Source: Pseudonocardia sp. 73-21 (GTDB lineage: Bacteria > Actinomycetota > Actinomycetes > Mycobacteriales > Pseudonocardiaceae). From it: 64,000 bases of DNA. Under the pieces are notes generated by a model. The model worked only from the letters and a program-made list of their open reading frames with translations. It had not been told where the DNA came from and made no database searches. The DNA is taken from contig NZ_MKVV01000035.1 in the NCBI RefSeq assembly GCF_001899645.1, positions 1-64,000 on the forward strand. The letters run 5' to 3'. A program made the position numbers and the translations under genes. Shown one piece after another: positions 26,684-36,935 of this stretch; the stretch's first letter is position 1; every line of letters begins with the position of its first letter.

Positions 26684-27517
26684 TCAGGGGAGCGGGATGT
26701 GACCCTCGGTGTCGGCCACTGCCGTGCGCACCGCGGTGGAGCTGATCACCGTGCCGGCCGGTAGACCGCAGCGGGAGTCGATGCGCAGGGTGTCGCGCTC
26801 GCCGGCGAACTGGCCGTCGGTCGGGGAGATCATCAGCTCGGTGCGGGTGCGTCCGATGTCGTGCACCAGGGCCAGACACTGCCGACCGTCGACGTTCTCG
26901 ACGCCCTCGACGGCGCTGACGCCCGGGAGCCGGGCCATCGCCAGGTAGAGCGCGGAGCGCAGGTCGGCGGGCACCAGGCAGGTGCGCAGCACCGTGACCC
27001 CCGCGGTGAAGGGACCGAACCAGTTGCCCGCGTTCTCGCCGAGCAGGCGCTCGTGCAGGGCCGCGGGGTCGCGGGGGAGGCGGGCGAAGAACTCGCGCGT
27101 GGGGGCCTGCCAGTTGCCGCGCGGTGCGTCGGTGGACACGCCGCAGAAGGCCTCGTCGGAGTCGTTGAACCTGCCGTGCACGGCGCGGAAGCGGCCCACC
27201 GGCGCGACGTCGCGGAGGTCGAAGCCCTCGTCGGCGGCCTCCTCGGCCGAGCCGAGCAGCCACTCCTGCGCACCGGTGAGCTCGCGGTCCAGCACCCACT
27301 CCCGGTCGGCGCGCGCCGGCACCCACTGCCGGAGGCGGTGCTCGGTGAGGTGGCTGTGCCGTCCGAACGTGCCCATCCACCAGGCGTGGGTCTCGACGAA
27401 CACGTACTGGTCGGACCGCAACGGCCGGTCTGACGCCTCGATGGCGAGGTCGGGCAACGGACACTCCACTCCGGGGGGCGGCGGACTGGTCACCTCACAG
27501 TGTGCGGTGGTGACCAT
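26684..27517 (-). CDS. CU044_5270-like protein lacking the usual membrane anchor
   Basis: The 277-aa protein resembles the actinobacterial CU044_5270 family. The N-terminal part has RSDQYVFVETHAW, and the C-terminal part the pattern LYLAMARLPGVSAVEGVENVDGR then RTELMISPTDGQFAGERDTL. Family members normally carry a transmembrane helix before this domain and sit beside ECF sigma factors; here neither is present. The gene begins only 26 nt after an LLM oxidoreductase gene, so the 5' part may be lost. Function unknown. Confidence 0.65.
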   Translation of the reverse strand: MVTTAHCEVTSPPPPGVECPLPDLAIEASDRPLRSDQYVFVETHAWWMGTFGRHSHLTEHRLRQWVPARADREWVLDRELTGAQEWLLGSAEEAADEGFDLRDVAPVGRFRAVHGRFNDSDEAFCGVSTDAPRGNWQAPTREFFARLPRDPAALHERLLGENAGNWFGPFTAGVTVLRTCLVPADLRSALYLAMARLPGVSAVEGVENVDGRQCLALVHDIGRTRTELMISPTDGQFAGERDTLRIDSRCGLPAGTVISSTAVRTAVADTEGHIPLP

Positions 27518-27543
27518 CCGTCACCGGCTCCGGGGTGCGGTTG

Positions 27544-28575
<1,032 letters not shown>

Positions 28576-28582
28576 GCGCTGG

Positions 28583-28611
28583 GTCTAACGCACAAGTTAC
28601 TGGCCAGTCAA
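28583..28611 (-). promoter_or_regulatory. Promoter with overlapping ACTGGCCAGT operator
   Basis: On the minus strand TTGACT (28611-28606), a 17-nt spacer and TTAGAC (28588-28583) form a promoter whose start point falls at the ATG 28575, implying a leaderless message. The palindrome ACTGGCCAGT (28599-28608) overlaps the -35 box and would let a dimeric repressor, for example of the TetR class, block it. Confidence 0.6.
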
Positions 28612-28613
28612 GC

Positions 28614-29438
28614 TCACGAGAACATGCTGACGGTCCGGTCGTGGTGGACGCCGTCGAGGACGAGGTCGACGCGTTCGGTGAAGAAGCAGAGCAGGTCGGT
28701 CAGCTGGACGGCGTCGGGCAACGGGGAGGGGTAGGTCCAGGCCAGGTCGGGCACCGTGCGATCGGGCAGCGCGATGCTGCGATAGGACGCCACGCCCTTG
28801 TACGCGCACGCCGTGGTGGTGGCGCTCGGTCGCAGCAGCGCGGCGTCGACGTCCTCGGGCGGCAGGTAGTAGCGCATCGGGAGGTTGGTCTCGAACACCA
28901 GCGACGGCCGGGTGCTGTCGGCGAGGACGTGGCCGTCGAGCTCGATGCGGACGTGGCGCGAGCTGCGCCGGACGTCGACGCGGTGGAACGGGTCGCGCGG
29001 GTGGCTGACGATCTCCTCGTCCTCCTCGAGCCACGTGTCGAACGCGGCGAAGTCCAGCACCACGTGGTCGTGCAGAGCGGGATCCGCGAGCCGGAACGCC
29101 GACCCGACCGGCCCCACGCTGTGCACGACGCCGTCGGCGGTGTGCACGCCGAAGCCGGTGGCGGGGGTGAGGACGGCGCGGCCACCCGGGCCGACTTCGG
29201 CGGCTGCCGGCCCGCTCCGGTCGCCGTCGTCCGGGGCCGCCACGCGCAGCTCGGTGAGCAGGTCGGCCACGGGCACGGCGTACTGGGGCACGACGCGCTG
29301 CGGCTCCCACACCAGCACCGCCGCGGTCGTGTCGGCGATCGGGTGTCCGCCGTGGACGACGCGGATCCGCTTCTCCACGGGTTCGGAGCGGAGGTCGTCC
29401 AGGGTGGCCGCGAGCAGTGCGGAGATCCGGATCGCCAT
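28614..29438 (-). CDS. DUF427-family protein with two DUF427 units
   Basis: The 274-aa protein contains two copies of the DUF427 beta fold. The first is near residues 20-60 (RIRVVHGGHPIADTTAAVLV) and the second near 165-250 (RIELDGHVLADSTRPSLVFE, ending in the conserved CAYKGVASY). Biochemical function is unknown. I start at ATG 29438 (MAIRISALLA). It is divergent from an ArsR-type regulator across 75 bp with operator-like repeats, so the regulator probably controls it. Confidence 0.82.
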   Translation of the reverse strand: MAIRISALLAATLDDLRSEPVEKRIRVVHGGHPIADTTAAVLVWEPQRVVPQYAVPVADLLTELRVAAPDDGDRSGPAAAEVGPGGRAVLTPATGFGVHTADGVVHSVGPVGSAFRLADPALHDHVVLDFAAFDTWLEEDEEIVSHPRDPFHRVDVRRSSRHVRIELDGHVLADSTRPSLVFETNLPMRYYLPPEDVDAALLRPSATTTACAYKGVASYRSIALPDRTVPDLAWTYPSPLPDAVQLTDLLCFFTERVDLVLDGVHHDRTVSMFS

Positions 29439-29440
29439 GT

Positions 29441-29456
29441 CGCGAGGATCCTCGCG
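29441..29456. promoter_or_regulatory. 16-bp perfect palindrome at DUF427 start
   Basis: CGCGAGGATCCTCGCG is a perfect dyad ending 2 bp upstream of the DUF427 ATG (29438). It would sit in the leader or block ribosome loading, and could be an operator for the divergent ArsR-type protein. Confidence 0.5.
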
Positions 29457-29474
29457 TCCGGCTATATCAAGAAG

Positions 29475-29506
29475 TCTTGCGAAAGGTTTCTTGCGCAAGG
29501 TATGTT
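29475..29506 (+). promoter_or_regulatory. ArsR-type promoter with 14-bp direct-repeat operator
   Basis: TTGCGA (29478-29483), 17 nt, then TATGTT (29501-29506) gives a start point near 29513, directly at GTG 29514. Two tandem 14-mers overlap it: TCTTGCGAAAGGTT (29475-29488) and TCTTGCGCAAGGTA (29489-29502), identical at 12 of 14 positions. This is a likely autoregulatory site. The stretch is clearly more A+T rich than its surroundings. Confidence 0.6.
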
Positions 29507-29513
29507 GATTCGC

Positions 29514-30089
29514 GTGACGGAGAACCTGCCCGGGCGGATCACCGAGCCCAAGGCGTTGCGCGCGCTGTCCCACCCGACGCGGGTGGCGATCGTCGATCTG
29601 CTGGGCGTCGAGCTGGCGGCCACCGCCACGCGGTGTGCCGAGATCACCGGCGAGAGCGTGGCCAGCTGCTCCTACCACCTCGGGATGCTCGCGAAGTACG
29701 GGTTCGTGGAGCCGGCCGCGGGTGGGGAGGGGCGGGAGAAGCCGTGGAAGCTCGTGTCGCTGCACCACAGCTTCGACATGGAGGACATGGACGACGAGGG
29801 CCAGCTGGCGGTCGAGGCCCTCAGCGAGGTCGTCATCGACCACCACGCCGCCCAGCACAAGGAGTTCATCCGCCGCGCCAGCCGGGAGCCGGAGGAGTGG
29901 CGCCGCTCGGCCGGATCGTGGTCCACCACGCCGTATCTCACCGCCGCGGAGTTCGCCGAGGTCGCCGCCGAGTACGAGGCGATCTGCGCGCGCTACCGCG
30001 ACCGGATCGCCGATCCGTCCCTGCGCCCCGAGGGCTCGCGCCCGGTGCGCCTCCACCTCACCAGCTGGCTCACCCGTCCGCTCGACTGA
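29514..30089 (+). CDS. ArsR-type winged-helix transcriptional regulator
   Basis: The 191-aa protein has an N-terminal winged helix: EPKALRALSHPTRVAIVDLL, then a recognition-helix region with ESVASCSYHLGMLAKYGFVE and a wing. The C-terminal 110 residues are acidic and then Trp/Arg-containing (EEWRRSAGSWSTTPYL), as in helix-turn-helix proteins of the PadR/ArsR-like actinobacterial type with a dimerisation arm. No metal-binding cysteine pair is evident. I take GTG 29514 (leaderless); ATG 29502 would lie inside the -10 box. It likely regulates itself and the divergent DUF427 gene. Confidence 0.85.
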   Translation: MTENLPGRITEPKALRALSHPTRVAIVDLLGVELAATATRCAEITGESVASCSYHLGMLAKYGFVEPAAGGEGREKPWKLVSLHHSFDMEDMDDEGQLAVEALSEVVIDHHAAQHKEFIRRASREPEEWRRSAGSWSTTPYLTAAEFAEVAAEYEAICARYRDRIADPSLRPEGSRPVRLHLTSWLTRPLD

Positions 30090-30106
30090 GTCCGGAAGGA
30101 TCTGCC

Positions 30107-30301
30107 ATGGATCCGCACCTGTACCTCGCCCACCTGCACGCCGCCGACCTGCGGGCCGCGGCCGACGCCCACCGGCTGGCCCGCGAGCTGGGCCGTCGGG
30201 ACCGCCGCCCGGCGCTGCCCGTCCGCCTGTACTGCCGGCTCTGGTGGGCCGCCCGCCCCCGCCCCGCCGCCTGGCCCCCCTCGTTCCTCCCGGGCACCTG
30301 A
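30107..30301 (+). CDS. Small basic 64-aa protein
   Basis: A good ribosome site GGAAGGA precedes ATG 30107 by 6 nt, 17 nt after the regulator stop. The product begins MDPHLYLAHLHAADLRAAAD, is Arg/Ala/Pro rich, and has a C-terminal hydrophobic-aromatic stretch with Trp residues (LYCRLWWAARPRPAAWPP). Such short proteins often trail regulators in actinomycetes. Function unknown. Confidence 0.6.
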   Translation: MDPHLYLAHLHAADLRAAADAHRLARELGRRDRRPALPVRLYCRLWWAARPRPAAWPPSFLPGT

Positions 30302-30460
30302 TCGCGATCAGTCGCACCTCCCGGCCCCGCGCCGGGTGCTCCCGCTCGGCCGGCGGCGATCATGGATGCTCAGTGCGGCGATCTCGCACGCGCGGCCGCC
30401 AGGCACCGCGTCCTGTGGCCCGGTTCCAGCTTTCGATGATCATGCGACGCTCGGAGAGGG

Positions 30461-30504
30461 GTCGTGCGCGGATATCAGTGCCCCGGCACCGATTTCCGCG
30501 CACG
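30461..30504. repeat. Dispersed palindromic repeat, copy 2
   Basis: GTCGTGCGCGGATATC and GATTTCCGCGCACGG form arms of which GTGCGCGGA/TCCGCGCAC is a perfect 9-bp inverted repeat around a 22-nt loop. It lies just upstream of the NUDIX start and shares its arms with the copies at 14623 and 45281. Confidence 0.7.
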
Positions 30505-30519
30505 GCCTAGGGTCGGGCG

Positions 30520-30963
30520 GTGCGCTTCCAGGTCGTCCCCGCCGCCTACGTCTTCCTCCTGCGCGACGACGAGGTGCTGCTGCAGCTGCGGCAGAACACC
30601 GGCTACCGCGACGGGCACTGGGCCGCGGCGGCCGCCGGTCACGTCGAGCACGGGGAGTCCGTGCTGGCCGCCGCCGTACGGGAGGCCGGGGAGGAGATCG
30701 GCGTGGTGCCCACCGACCTCGCGCCGCTCACCACCATGCACCGCACCCACGCCAACGGGCAGGCGATCGACGAGCGCGTCGACTTCTTCTTCACCACCCG
30801 CACCTGGACGGGCGAGCCCCGCCTACGGGAGACCGCCAAGGCCGCCGACCTGGGCTGGTTCCCCCTCGACGCGCTGCCCGAGCCCGTCGTGCCGCACGAG
30901 CGCTTCGTGCTGGAGCACCTCCGGGCGGGCACGACGCCGGCCATCACGACGTACGGTTTCTGA
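30520..30963 (+). CDS. NUDIX hydrolase
   Basis: The 147-aa protein carries the full Nudix box GHVEHGESVLAAAVREAGEEIGV (residues about 38-60), which binds Mg2+ and cleaves nucleoside-diphosphate-linked substrates. The rest is a single Nudix domain with no extra specificity module. The GTG start follows a repeat element. Its stop is directly followed by the GTG of the sirtuin gene, so the two are coupled; a role in processing ADP-ribose or NAD breakdown products would fit but is inferred. Confidence 0.9.
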   Translation: MRFQVVPAAYVFLLRDDEVLLQLRQNTGYRDGHWAAAAAGHVEHGESVLAAAVREAGEEIGVVPTDLAPLTTMHRTHANGQAIDERVDFFFTTRTWTGEPRLRETAKAADLGWFPLDALPEPVVPHERFVLEHLRAGTTPAITTYGF

Positions 30964-31668
30964 GTGGAGCAGCTGCCGCCGCGGGCGGACTTCGACAATG
31001 TCGTCGCACTGACCGGCGCCGGGATCAGCGTGGCCGCGGGGCTCGGCACCTTCCGCGGGCCCGACGGGCTGTGGACGATCGCGCCCGACGTCGAGCGGGC
31101 CATGCACGCCGAGTACGTGCCCGGCAACATCGACCTCATGTGGCAGGTCTGGGGCGGCATGCACGAGCAGGCGCAGGAGGCCGGGCCCACGCCGGCCCAC
31201 CGGGCGCTCGCGGTCGTGCAGGCGCAGGTGATCACCCAGAACGTCGACGGGCTGCACCACACCGCGGGGTCCCACGACACGATCGAGATCCACGGCTCCG
31301 CCGGCCGGGCCCGCTGCCTGCTCTGCCCCTGGAACGGGCCGGCCGTCGAGGCGGCCCGGGCGTCGGGCGACCCCCGGCCGCGCTGCCCCCGCTGCGGCGA
31401 GCTCGTCCGCCCGTCCGTCGTGCTGTTCGGCGAGTCGCTCGACGAGGCCGCCCTCGCCGCCGCCCAGCACGCGGCGGTGTCGGCCGACCTGTTCCTGGCC
31501 GTCGGCACGTCCGGCCGGGTGGCCCCCGCGTCCTGGTTGGCGCCGATGGCCCGCGCCGCCGGCGCCACCGTGATCAACATCGATCCGGTGCCGGGCGATC
31601 CCGGCCCGGCGTTCCACCACCAGGTCACCGGCGACGCGCAGCAGGTGCTCGCGGAATGGGCCGGGTGA
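30964..31668 (+). CDS. Sir2-family NAD-dependent protein deacylase
   Basis: The 234-aa sirtuin shows the NAD loop GAGISVAAGLGTFRG (about 18-32), TQNVDGLHH (about 92), the catalytic His in IEIHGSAG (about 107) and a CxxC..CxxC zinc site (CLLC and CPRC). It has the compact size of bacterial CobB-like enzymes. It removes acyl groups from protein lysines, for example on acyl-CoA synthetases; notably an AMP-forming CoA ligase lies convergently next to it. It begins immediately after the NUDIX stop codon. Confidence 0.92.
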   Translation: MEQLPPRADFDNVVALTGAGISVAAGLGTFRGPDGLWTIAPDVERAMHAEYVPGNIDLMWQVWGGMHEQAQEAGPTPAHRALAVVQAQVITQNVDGLHHTAGSHDTIEIHGSAGRARCLLCPWNGPAVEAARASGDPRPRCPRCGELVRPSVVLFGESLDEAALAAAQHAAVSADLFLAVGTSGRVAPASWLAPMARAAGATVINIDPVPGDPGPAFHHQVTGDAQQVLAEWAG

Positions 31669-31672
31669 CCGG

Positions 31673-33223
31673 TCAGACCACCGTGCGGGTGCGCCCCTCC
31701 CAGAACGGGGCCCTCAGGTCCTTCTTCAGGATCTTCCCGGTGGGGTTCCTCGGCAGCTCGTCCAGGACGTCCACGCTCTTGGGGCACTTGAAGCCGGCCA
31801 GGTTCTCGCGGCAGTAGGCCAGGAGGGCGTCGGGGTCCACCGTCGCCCCGGGCGCGGCCACGACCACCGCCTTCGGCACCTCGCCCCACCGCTCATCGGG
31901 CACCCCGATCACCGCCACGTCACCCACCGTCGGGTGCTCGGCCAGCACCCGCTCGATCTCGGCGGGATAGATGTTCTCCCCGCCGCTGATGATCATGTCC
32001 TTGATCCGGTCGGTGACGTAGACGTAGCCGTCGGCGTCCATGTGGCCGCCGTCGCCGCTGCGCAGCCAACCGTCCGCGGTGATGGCGGCGGCGCTCGCCT
32101 CGGGCTTGTCCCAGTAGCCGCTCATCAGCTGGTCGGTGCGCACCCAGATCTCGCCCGCCTCGCCGGTGGGCACCGGTTCGCCGGTGGCGGGGTCGCGCAC
32201 CTCGATCTCGACGCCGTGGATCGGCGTGCCCGCCGACACCAGGCGGTGCGCGACGGCGGGGTCGTCGTGGTCCTCCGGCCCCAGCGAGCTGACGACGCCG
32301 CACGCCTCCGTCATCCCGTAGACCTGGTGCATCACGCCGGGGAACAGCTTCATCGACGCGCGCATCACCGGCAGCGGCATCGGCGACGCGCCGTAGGACA
32401 GCGCCACCAGCGACGAGTAGTCGCGGTCGGCCGCGCCGGGCACCTGCGCCATCGCGCCCATCAGCGCGGGCACGAGGAAGGTGTGGGTGACGCGGTCGCG
32501 CTCGAACATCTCGAGGATCGCGGCCGGGTCCGGCAGCCGCATCATCTCCATCCGGGCGCCCGCGGTGACGGCCAGCAACGAGTAGCTCATGCCGCCGACG
32601 TGGAACAGGGGCATCGCCACCTGCACGACCGCGTCGGACGTCATCGAGAAGTCGGCCATCACGTTGGTGGCGTGGGCGAACATCCCCCGGTGGGTCAGCA
32701 TCGCGCCCTTGGGGAAGCCCGTGGTACCCGACGTGTAGAGCTGCACGAAACAGTCGTCGGGCGCGGACGGATGGACGTCGGGGTCGGGCTCGTGGGCGGC
32801 GAGCCAGTCCTCGTACTCCGCGGGTACCGCGATCACCCGCTCGACGTCGGTCAGCTTCTCGCGGATCGCGGCCGCCGCCCGGGCGAACTCCGGGCCGACG
32901 AACAGGATCCGCGCCCGCGCGTCGTTGATGACGTAGACGATCTCGGGCGGGGCCAGCCGGAAGTTGACCACGGCGTTGGCCGCGCCGATCTGGGCGCACG
33001 CCAGCGTGATCTCCAGGCACGAGGGGTGGTTGAGGTCGAGCACGGCCACCCGGTCGCCGGGCCCGATCCCGTCGGCCCGCAGCGCCGCGGCGACCTGCCG
33101 CACCCGCCGGGCCAGCTCGGCCCAGGTCCGCGTCGTCCCGGCGTGGCTGGTGGCCACGGCGTCGGGACGCTCGGCCTCCCAGCGTGCCACGATCGAGGTG
33201 AAATCGGCGGCGGTGCTGGTCAT
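31673..33223 (-). CDS. AMP-forming acyl-CoA ligase
   Basis: The 516-aa ANL enzyme activates a carboxylic acid via an acyl-adenylate. Motifs are QLYTSGTTGFPKG (P-loop, about 166-178), YGMTEACG (about 299), the hinge DRIKDMIISGGENIYP and the catalytic lysine in RNPTGKILKKDLR near the C-terminus. It resembles medium/long-chain fatty-acid or aromatic-acid ligases; the substrate is not fixed by sequence. The terminal lysine is the usual sirtuin-controlled acylation site, and a sirtuin gene converges on it with 4 bp between stops. Confidence 0.92.
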   Translation of the reverse strand: MTSTAADFTSIVARWEAERPDAVATSHAGTTRTWAELARRVRQVAAALRADGIGPGDRVAVLDLNHPSCLEITLACAQIGAANAVVNFRLAPPEIVYVINDARARILFVGPEFARAAAAIREKLTDVERVIAVPAEYEDWLAAHEPDPDVHPSAPDDCFVQLYTSGTTGFPKGAMLTHRGMFAHATNVMADFSMTSDAVVQVAMPLFHVGGMSYSLLAVTAGARMEMMRLPDPAAILEMFERDRVTHTFLVPALMGAMAQVPGAADRDYSSLVALSYGASPMPLPVMRASMKLFPGVMHQVYGMTEACGVVSSLGPEDHDDPAVAHRLVSAGTPIHGVEIEVRDPATGEPVPTGEAGEIWVRTDQLMSGYWDKPEASAAAITADGWLRSGDGGHMDADGYVYVTDRIKDMIISGGENIYPAEIERVLAEHPTVGDVAVIGVPDERWGEVPKAVVVAAPGATVDPDALLAYCRENLAGFKCPKSVDVLDELPRNPTGKILKKDLRAPFWEGRTRTVV

Positions 33224-33269
33224 GCGCGTCTCCCGGGCTCGGCGTCGAGAAGCAGGAGCCTAAACACAG

Positions 33270-33308
33270 ACGATCCGCCGTGCGTAGCCCTCGACGCGGG
33301 CGGATCGT
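33270..33308. promoter_or_regulatory. 10-bp inverted repeat between divergent genes
   Basis: ACGATCCGCC (33270-33279) and GGCGGATCGT (33299-33308) are exact complements 19 bp apart, in the gap between the CoA-ligase start and the SGNH-like gene. It is a candidate operator or a small hairpin. Confidence 0.45.
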
Positions 33309-33404
33309 GTCCACCCGGTCCCCCCGTCCCGTTCGGGGATTGGCTACGGTGAGCCGCCCAGCCCCGCGCCGCTCCCCGGCATGCGCCCACCGCTCGGAGA
33401 TCCC

Positions 33405-34169
33405 ATGAGTTCGATCCCGCAGGCCCGTCAGATGCGCGCCTCGCTGCGCCGGGTCAAGGCCGGGGGTGAGCGGTTCCTGGGCGGAGTGCTGCCGGGTGCC
33501 ACCGCCCGCCGGCTCCGCACCCGCGCCTACGCCGACGACTGGGCCGCGGCCAACCTCGACGCCCAGCAGTCGTGCGGCCCGCTGTGGATCGTGCTCGGCG
33601 ACGCCGCCAGCCAGGGGATCGGCGCCACCACGCGCGAGGCGGGCTACGTCGGGCTGGTGCACGAGATGCTGCGCCGACGCGACGCCTGGCGCGTGGTCAA
33701 CCTGTCACGCGCCGGGGCCGGCGTCGCCGACGTGCTGGCCCGCCAGCTGCCCGAGCTGGCCACCCTCACCGCCGACGAGCCCGCCGCGCTCGTCACCTGC
33801 GTCATCGGCGCGGAGGACGTGGCCCGCCGCACGCCGGGCCTCGACATCACGCTGCGTTCGATGATCGCGGCGCTGCCCCGGGGCGCCATCGTCGCCACCG
33901 TGCCGTTGCGGGGACCGGCCGCCGAGGCGGCGAACGCGGTGATCCGCGAGGAGGTCGTGCGCCACGGGCTGCGCGTCGCGGATCTCGGCCTCACCGGCGG
34001 CGGCCCCGCCCGCGGTCGGGAGGCGGTGCGGCTCAACGACGTCGGCCACGCCACCTGGTCGCGCGCGATCATGGCGGCCGTCGACAACCCGCCGCCCAAC
34101 CAGGAGGTCACCCCGGCCGAGGGCATCCCGGTCGTGACCGCCGGCGAAGCGGAGCCCACAGCCCGTTGA
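33405..34169 (+). CDS. SGNH/GDSL-like protein with missing catalytic residues
   Basis: The 254-aa protein has the shape of actinobacterial SGNH hydrolases: the block-I strand LWIVLGDAASQGIGA (63-74), a block near NLSRAGAGVADVL, and a C-terminal NDVGHATWSRAI. The block-I nucleophile position is Ala67 (GDAAS instead of GDS), and the usual DxxHPND block reads EAVRLNDVGH, so Asp and His also appear to be gone. The frame is intact with normal codon use, so it is probably an expressed pseudoenzyme. The last 30 residues are a low-complexity tail. Confidence 0.75.
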   Translation: MSSIPQARQMRASLRRVKAGGERFLGGVLPGATARRLRTRAYADDWAAANLDAQQSCGPLWIVLGDAASQGIGATTREAGYVGLVHEMLRRRDAWRVVNLSRAGAGVADVLARQLPELATLTADEPAALVTCVIGAEDVARRTPGLDITLRSMIAALPRGAIVATVPLRGPAAEAANAVIREEVVRHGLRVADLGLTGGGPARGREAVRLNDVGHATWSRAIMAAVDNPPPNQEVTPAEGIPVVTAGEAEPTAR

Positions 34170-34245
34170 CGCGCGTACGGCACACGTGATCAGGTCGGTG
34201 CGCGGTCCGGTCGACGACGACCGGGCCCCGGCGACGGGAGTGGCG

Positions 34246-35165
<920 letters not shown>

Positions 35166-35169
<4 letters not shown>

Positions 35170-36077
35170 CCGAGGACGGCGGCCGGGTGGGCGTGCGCGG
35201 GCTCACCAAGCGGTTCGGCCCGGTCGCCGCCGTCTCCGACCTCTCCTTCGACGCCCCGCCCGGTGCGGTCACCGGGTTCCTCGGGCCCAACGGATCGGGC
35301 AAGACCACCACGTTGCGCATGATCCTGGGGCTGGTCGCGCCCACCGCCGGGGAGGCGCGGATCAACGGGGTGCCGTTCGCGGCGCTGCAGCGGCCGGCGC
35401 GCGTGGTGGGGGCGGTGCTGGAGGCCCAGGGCTTCCACCCCGCCCGCACCGGGCGGCGGCACCTGCTGGCCTGCGCCGCCGCGGTCGGGGTGCCGGACGC
35501 CGCCGTCGACGTCGGGCTGGGCGCCGTCGGGCTGATCGACGCGGCCGACCGCGCCGTCGGCGGCTACTCGCTGGGCATGCAGCAGCGCCTCGCGTTGGCC
35601 GTCGCGATGCTGGGCGATCCGCAGGTGCTGATCCTCGACGAGCCGGGCAACGGGCTCGATCCCGAGGGCATCGCGTGGATGCGCTCGTTCCTGCGCGGGT
35701 TCGCGGCGCGCGGGGGCACCGTGCTGGTGTCGAGCCACCTGCTGGGCGAGATCGAGCAGACCGCCGACCACCTCGTCGTCGTCAGCCGGGGCCGGTGCGT
35801 CTACCAGGGCGGGCTCGACCAGCTGCGCGCGTCGCGCCGGGCGCGGGTGCTCGTGCGGTGCGCCGATCCGGGCGGGCTCGCGCGGGCCCTGGCGACCGCC
35901 GGGATCGTCGAGATCGACACGCTGCCCGACGGTCGCCTGGGCGTCGCCGACGCCGACGCCGTCCGCGTGGGCGACGTGGCGCTGGCCGCCGGCGTCGCGG
36001 TGCACGGGCTGGTGGAGGAGACGATCGACCTGGAGCAGCTGTTCTTCCAGCTCACGACGGGCGCGTGGCGGGGATGA
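35166..36077 (+). CDS. ABC transporter ATP-binding protein (export/drug type)
   Basis: The 303-aa ATPase has Walker A GPNGSGKTTT (about 39-48), signature YSLGMQQRLALA, and Walker B LILDEPGNGLDPEG, of the CcmA/DrrA-like class that works with ABC-2 permeases. The C-terminal 80 residues are the regulatory domain common to that class. It starts within the esterase stop and its own stop overlaps the permease ATG, forming a three-gene coupled run. Confidence 0.92.
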
Positions 36078-36889
36078 CGGGACTGGTCCGCGCGGAGTTC
36101 CGCAAGGCGTTCTCGACCAAGCTGTGGTGGGCGCTGCTCGTCCCCGTGGTGGTGCTGTCGCTGCTGGTCAACCTGTTCGGCGGGCTGTTCACCGCGTCGC
36201 TCGCCGACGCCCACGCCGGCACCGGGGTGCCGCCGATCCTGCTCGGCTCCCTGGCATACTCGCTGTCCCTGACCAGCGTCTTCGCCGCCCTCTACGGCGT
36301 CGTGACGGCGGCCGCGGAGTTCCGCCACCGCACGATCACCACCGCCTACCTGACGGCGCAGGGCCGCGGGCGGGTGTTCACCGCGAAGGCGGTGTCCACG
36401 GGGGCGGTCGGGGCGCTGTACGCCGCGGCCACCGTCGTGGTCGGGGTGCTGGCCGGGCTGGTCGCCCACTCCGGGCTGCCGGGCGTCGGTGCGCTGGCCG
36501 CCGTGACGGCGGTCGGGCTCCTGGTCGCGGCACTGTGGGCCGTGCTGGGCACCGCGCTCGGCACGGTGATCAGCAACCAGGCCACCGCGCTCGTCGTGAC
36601 GCTGGTCTACATGCTGGTGGCGGAGACGCTGCTGTCGCTGCTGCTGGGCCGCTCCGACAACCCCGTCGCGGCCGGGCTGGCGGCCTACCTGCCCGTCAAC
36701 GCCGGGGACGTCGCCGTCTACGACGTGGCCGGAAGGGCACTGCTCGGCGACGGCACGCAGCTCGCGGAGCTGCTGGCCGGGGTGAGCCGACCGCCGCCGT
36801 GGTGGGGCGCCCTGCTGGTGCTGGCGGCCTGGACCGCGGCCGCCGCGGCCACGGCGTGGCTGGTGGGTCGGCGCCGCGACATCACCTAG
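36074..36889 (+). CDS. ABC-2 type permease
   Basis: The 271-aa membrane protein has about six hydrophobic segments, beginning after RAEFRKAFSTKLWWALLVPV, a start typical of ABC-2 permeases fed by the preceding ATPase. The large first extracytoplasmic loop is short, as in lantibiotic-immunity-like transporters. Substrate unknown. It is coupled to the ATPase by ATGA overlap. Confidence 0.9.
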   Translation: MTGLVRAEFRKAFSTKLWWALLVPVVVLSLLVNLFGGLFTASLADAHAGTGVPPILLGSLAYSLSLTSVFAALYGVVTAAAEFRHRTITTAYLTAQGRGRVFTAKAVSTGAVGALYAAATVVVGVLAGLVAHSGLPGVGALAAVTAVGLLVAALWAVLGTALGTVISNQATALVVTLVYMLVAETLLSLLLGRSDNPVAAGLAAYLPVNAGDVAVYDVAGRALLGDGTQLAELLAGVSRPPPWWGALLVLAAWTAAAAATAWLVGRRRDIT

Positions 36890-36935
36890 CGCCGTCGACA
36901 GGTGGACCGTCGGTGCGGCGGCATACGGTGGATCC

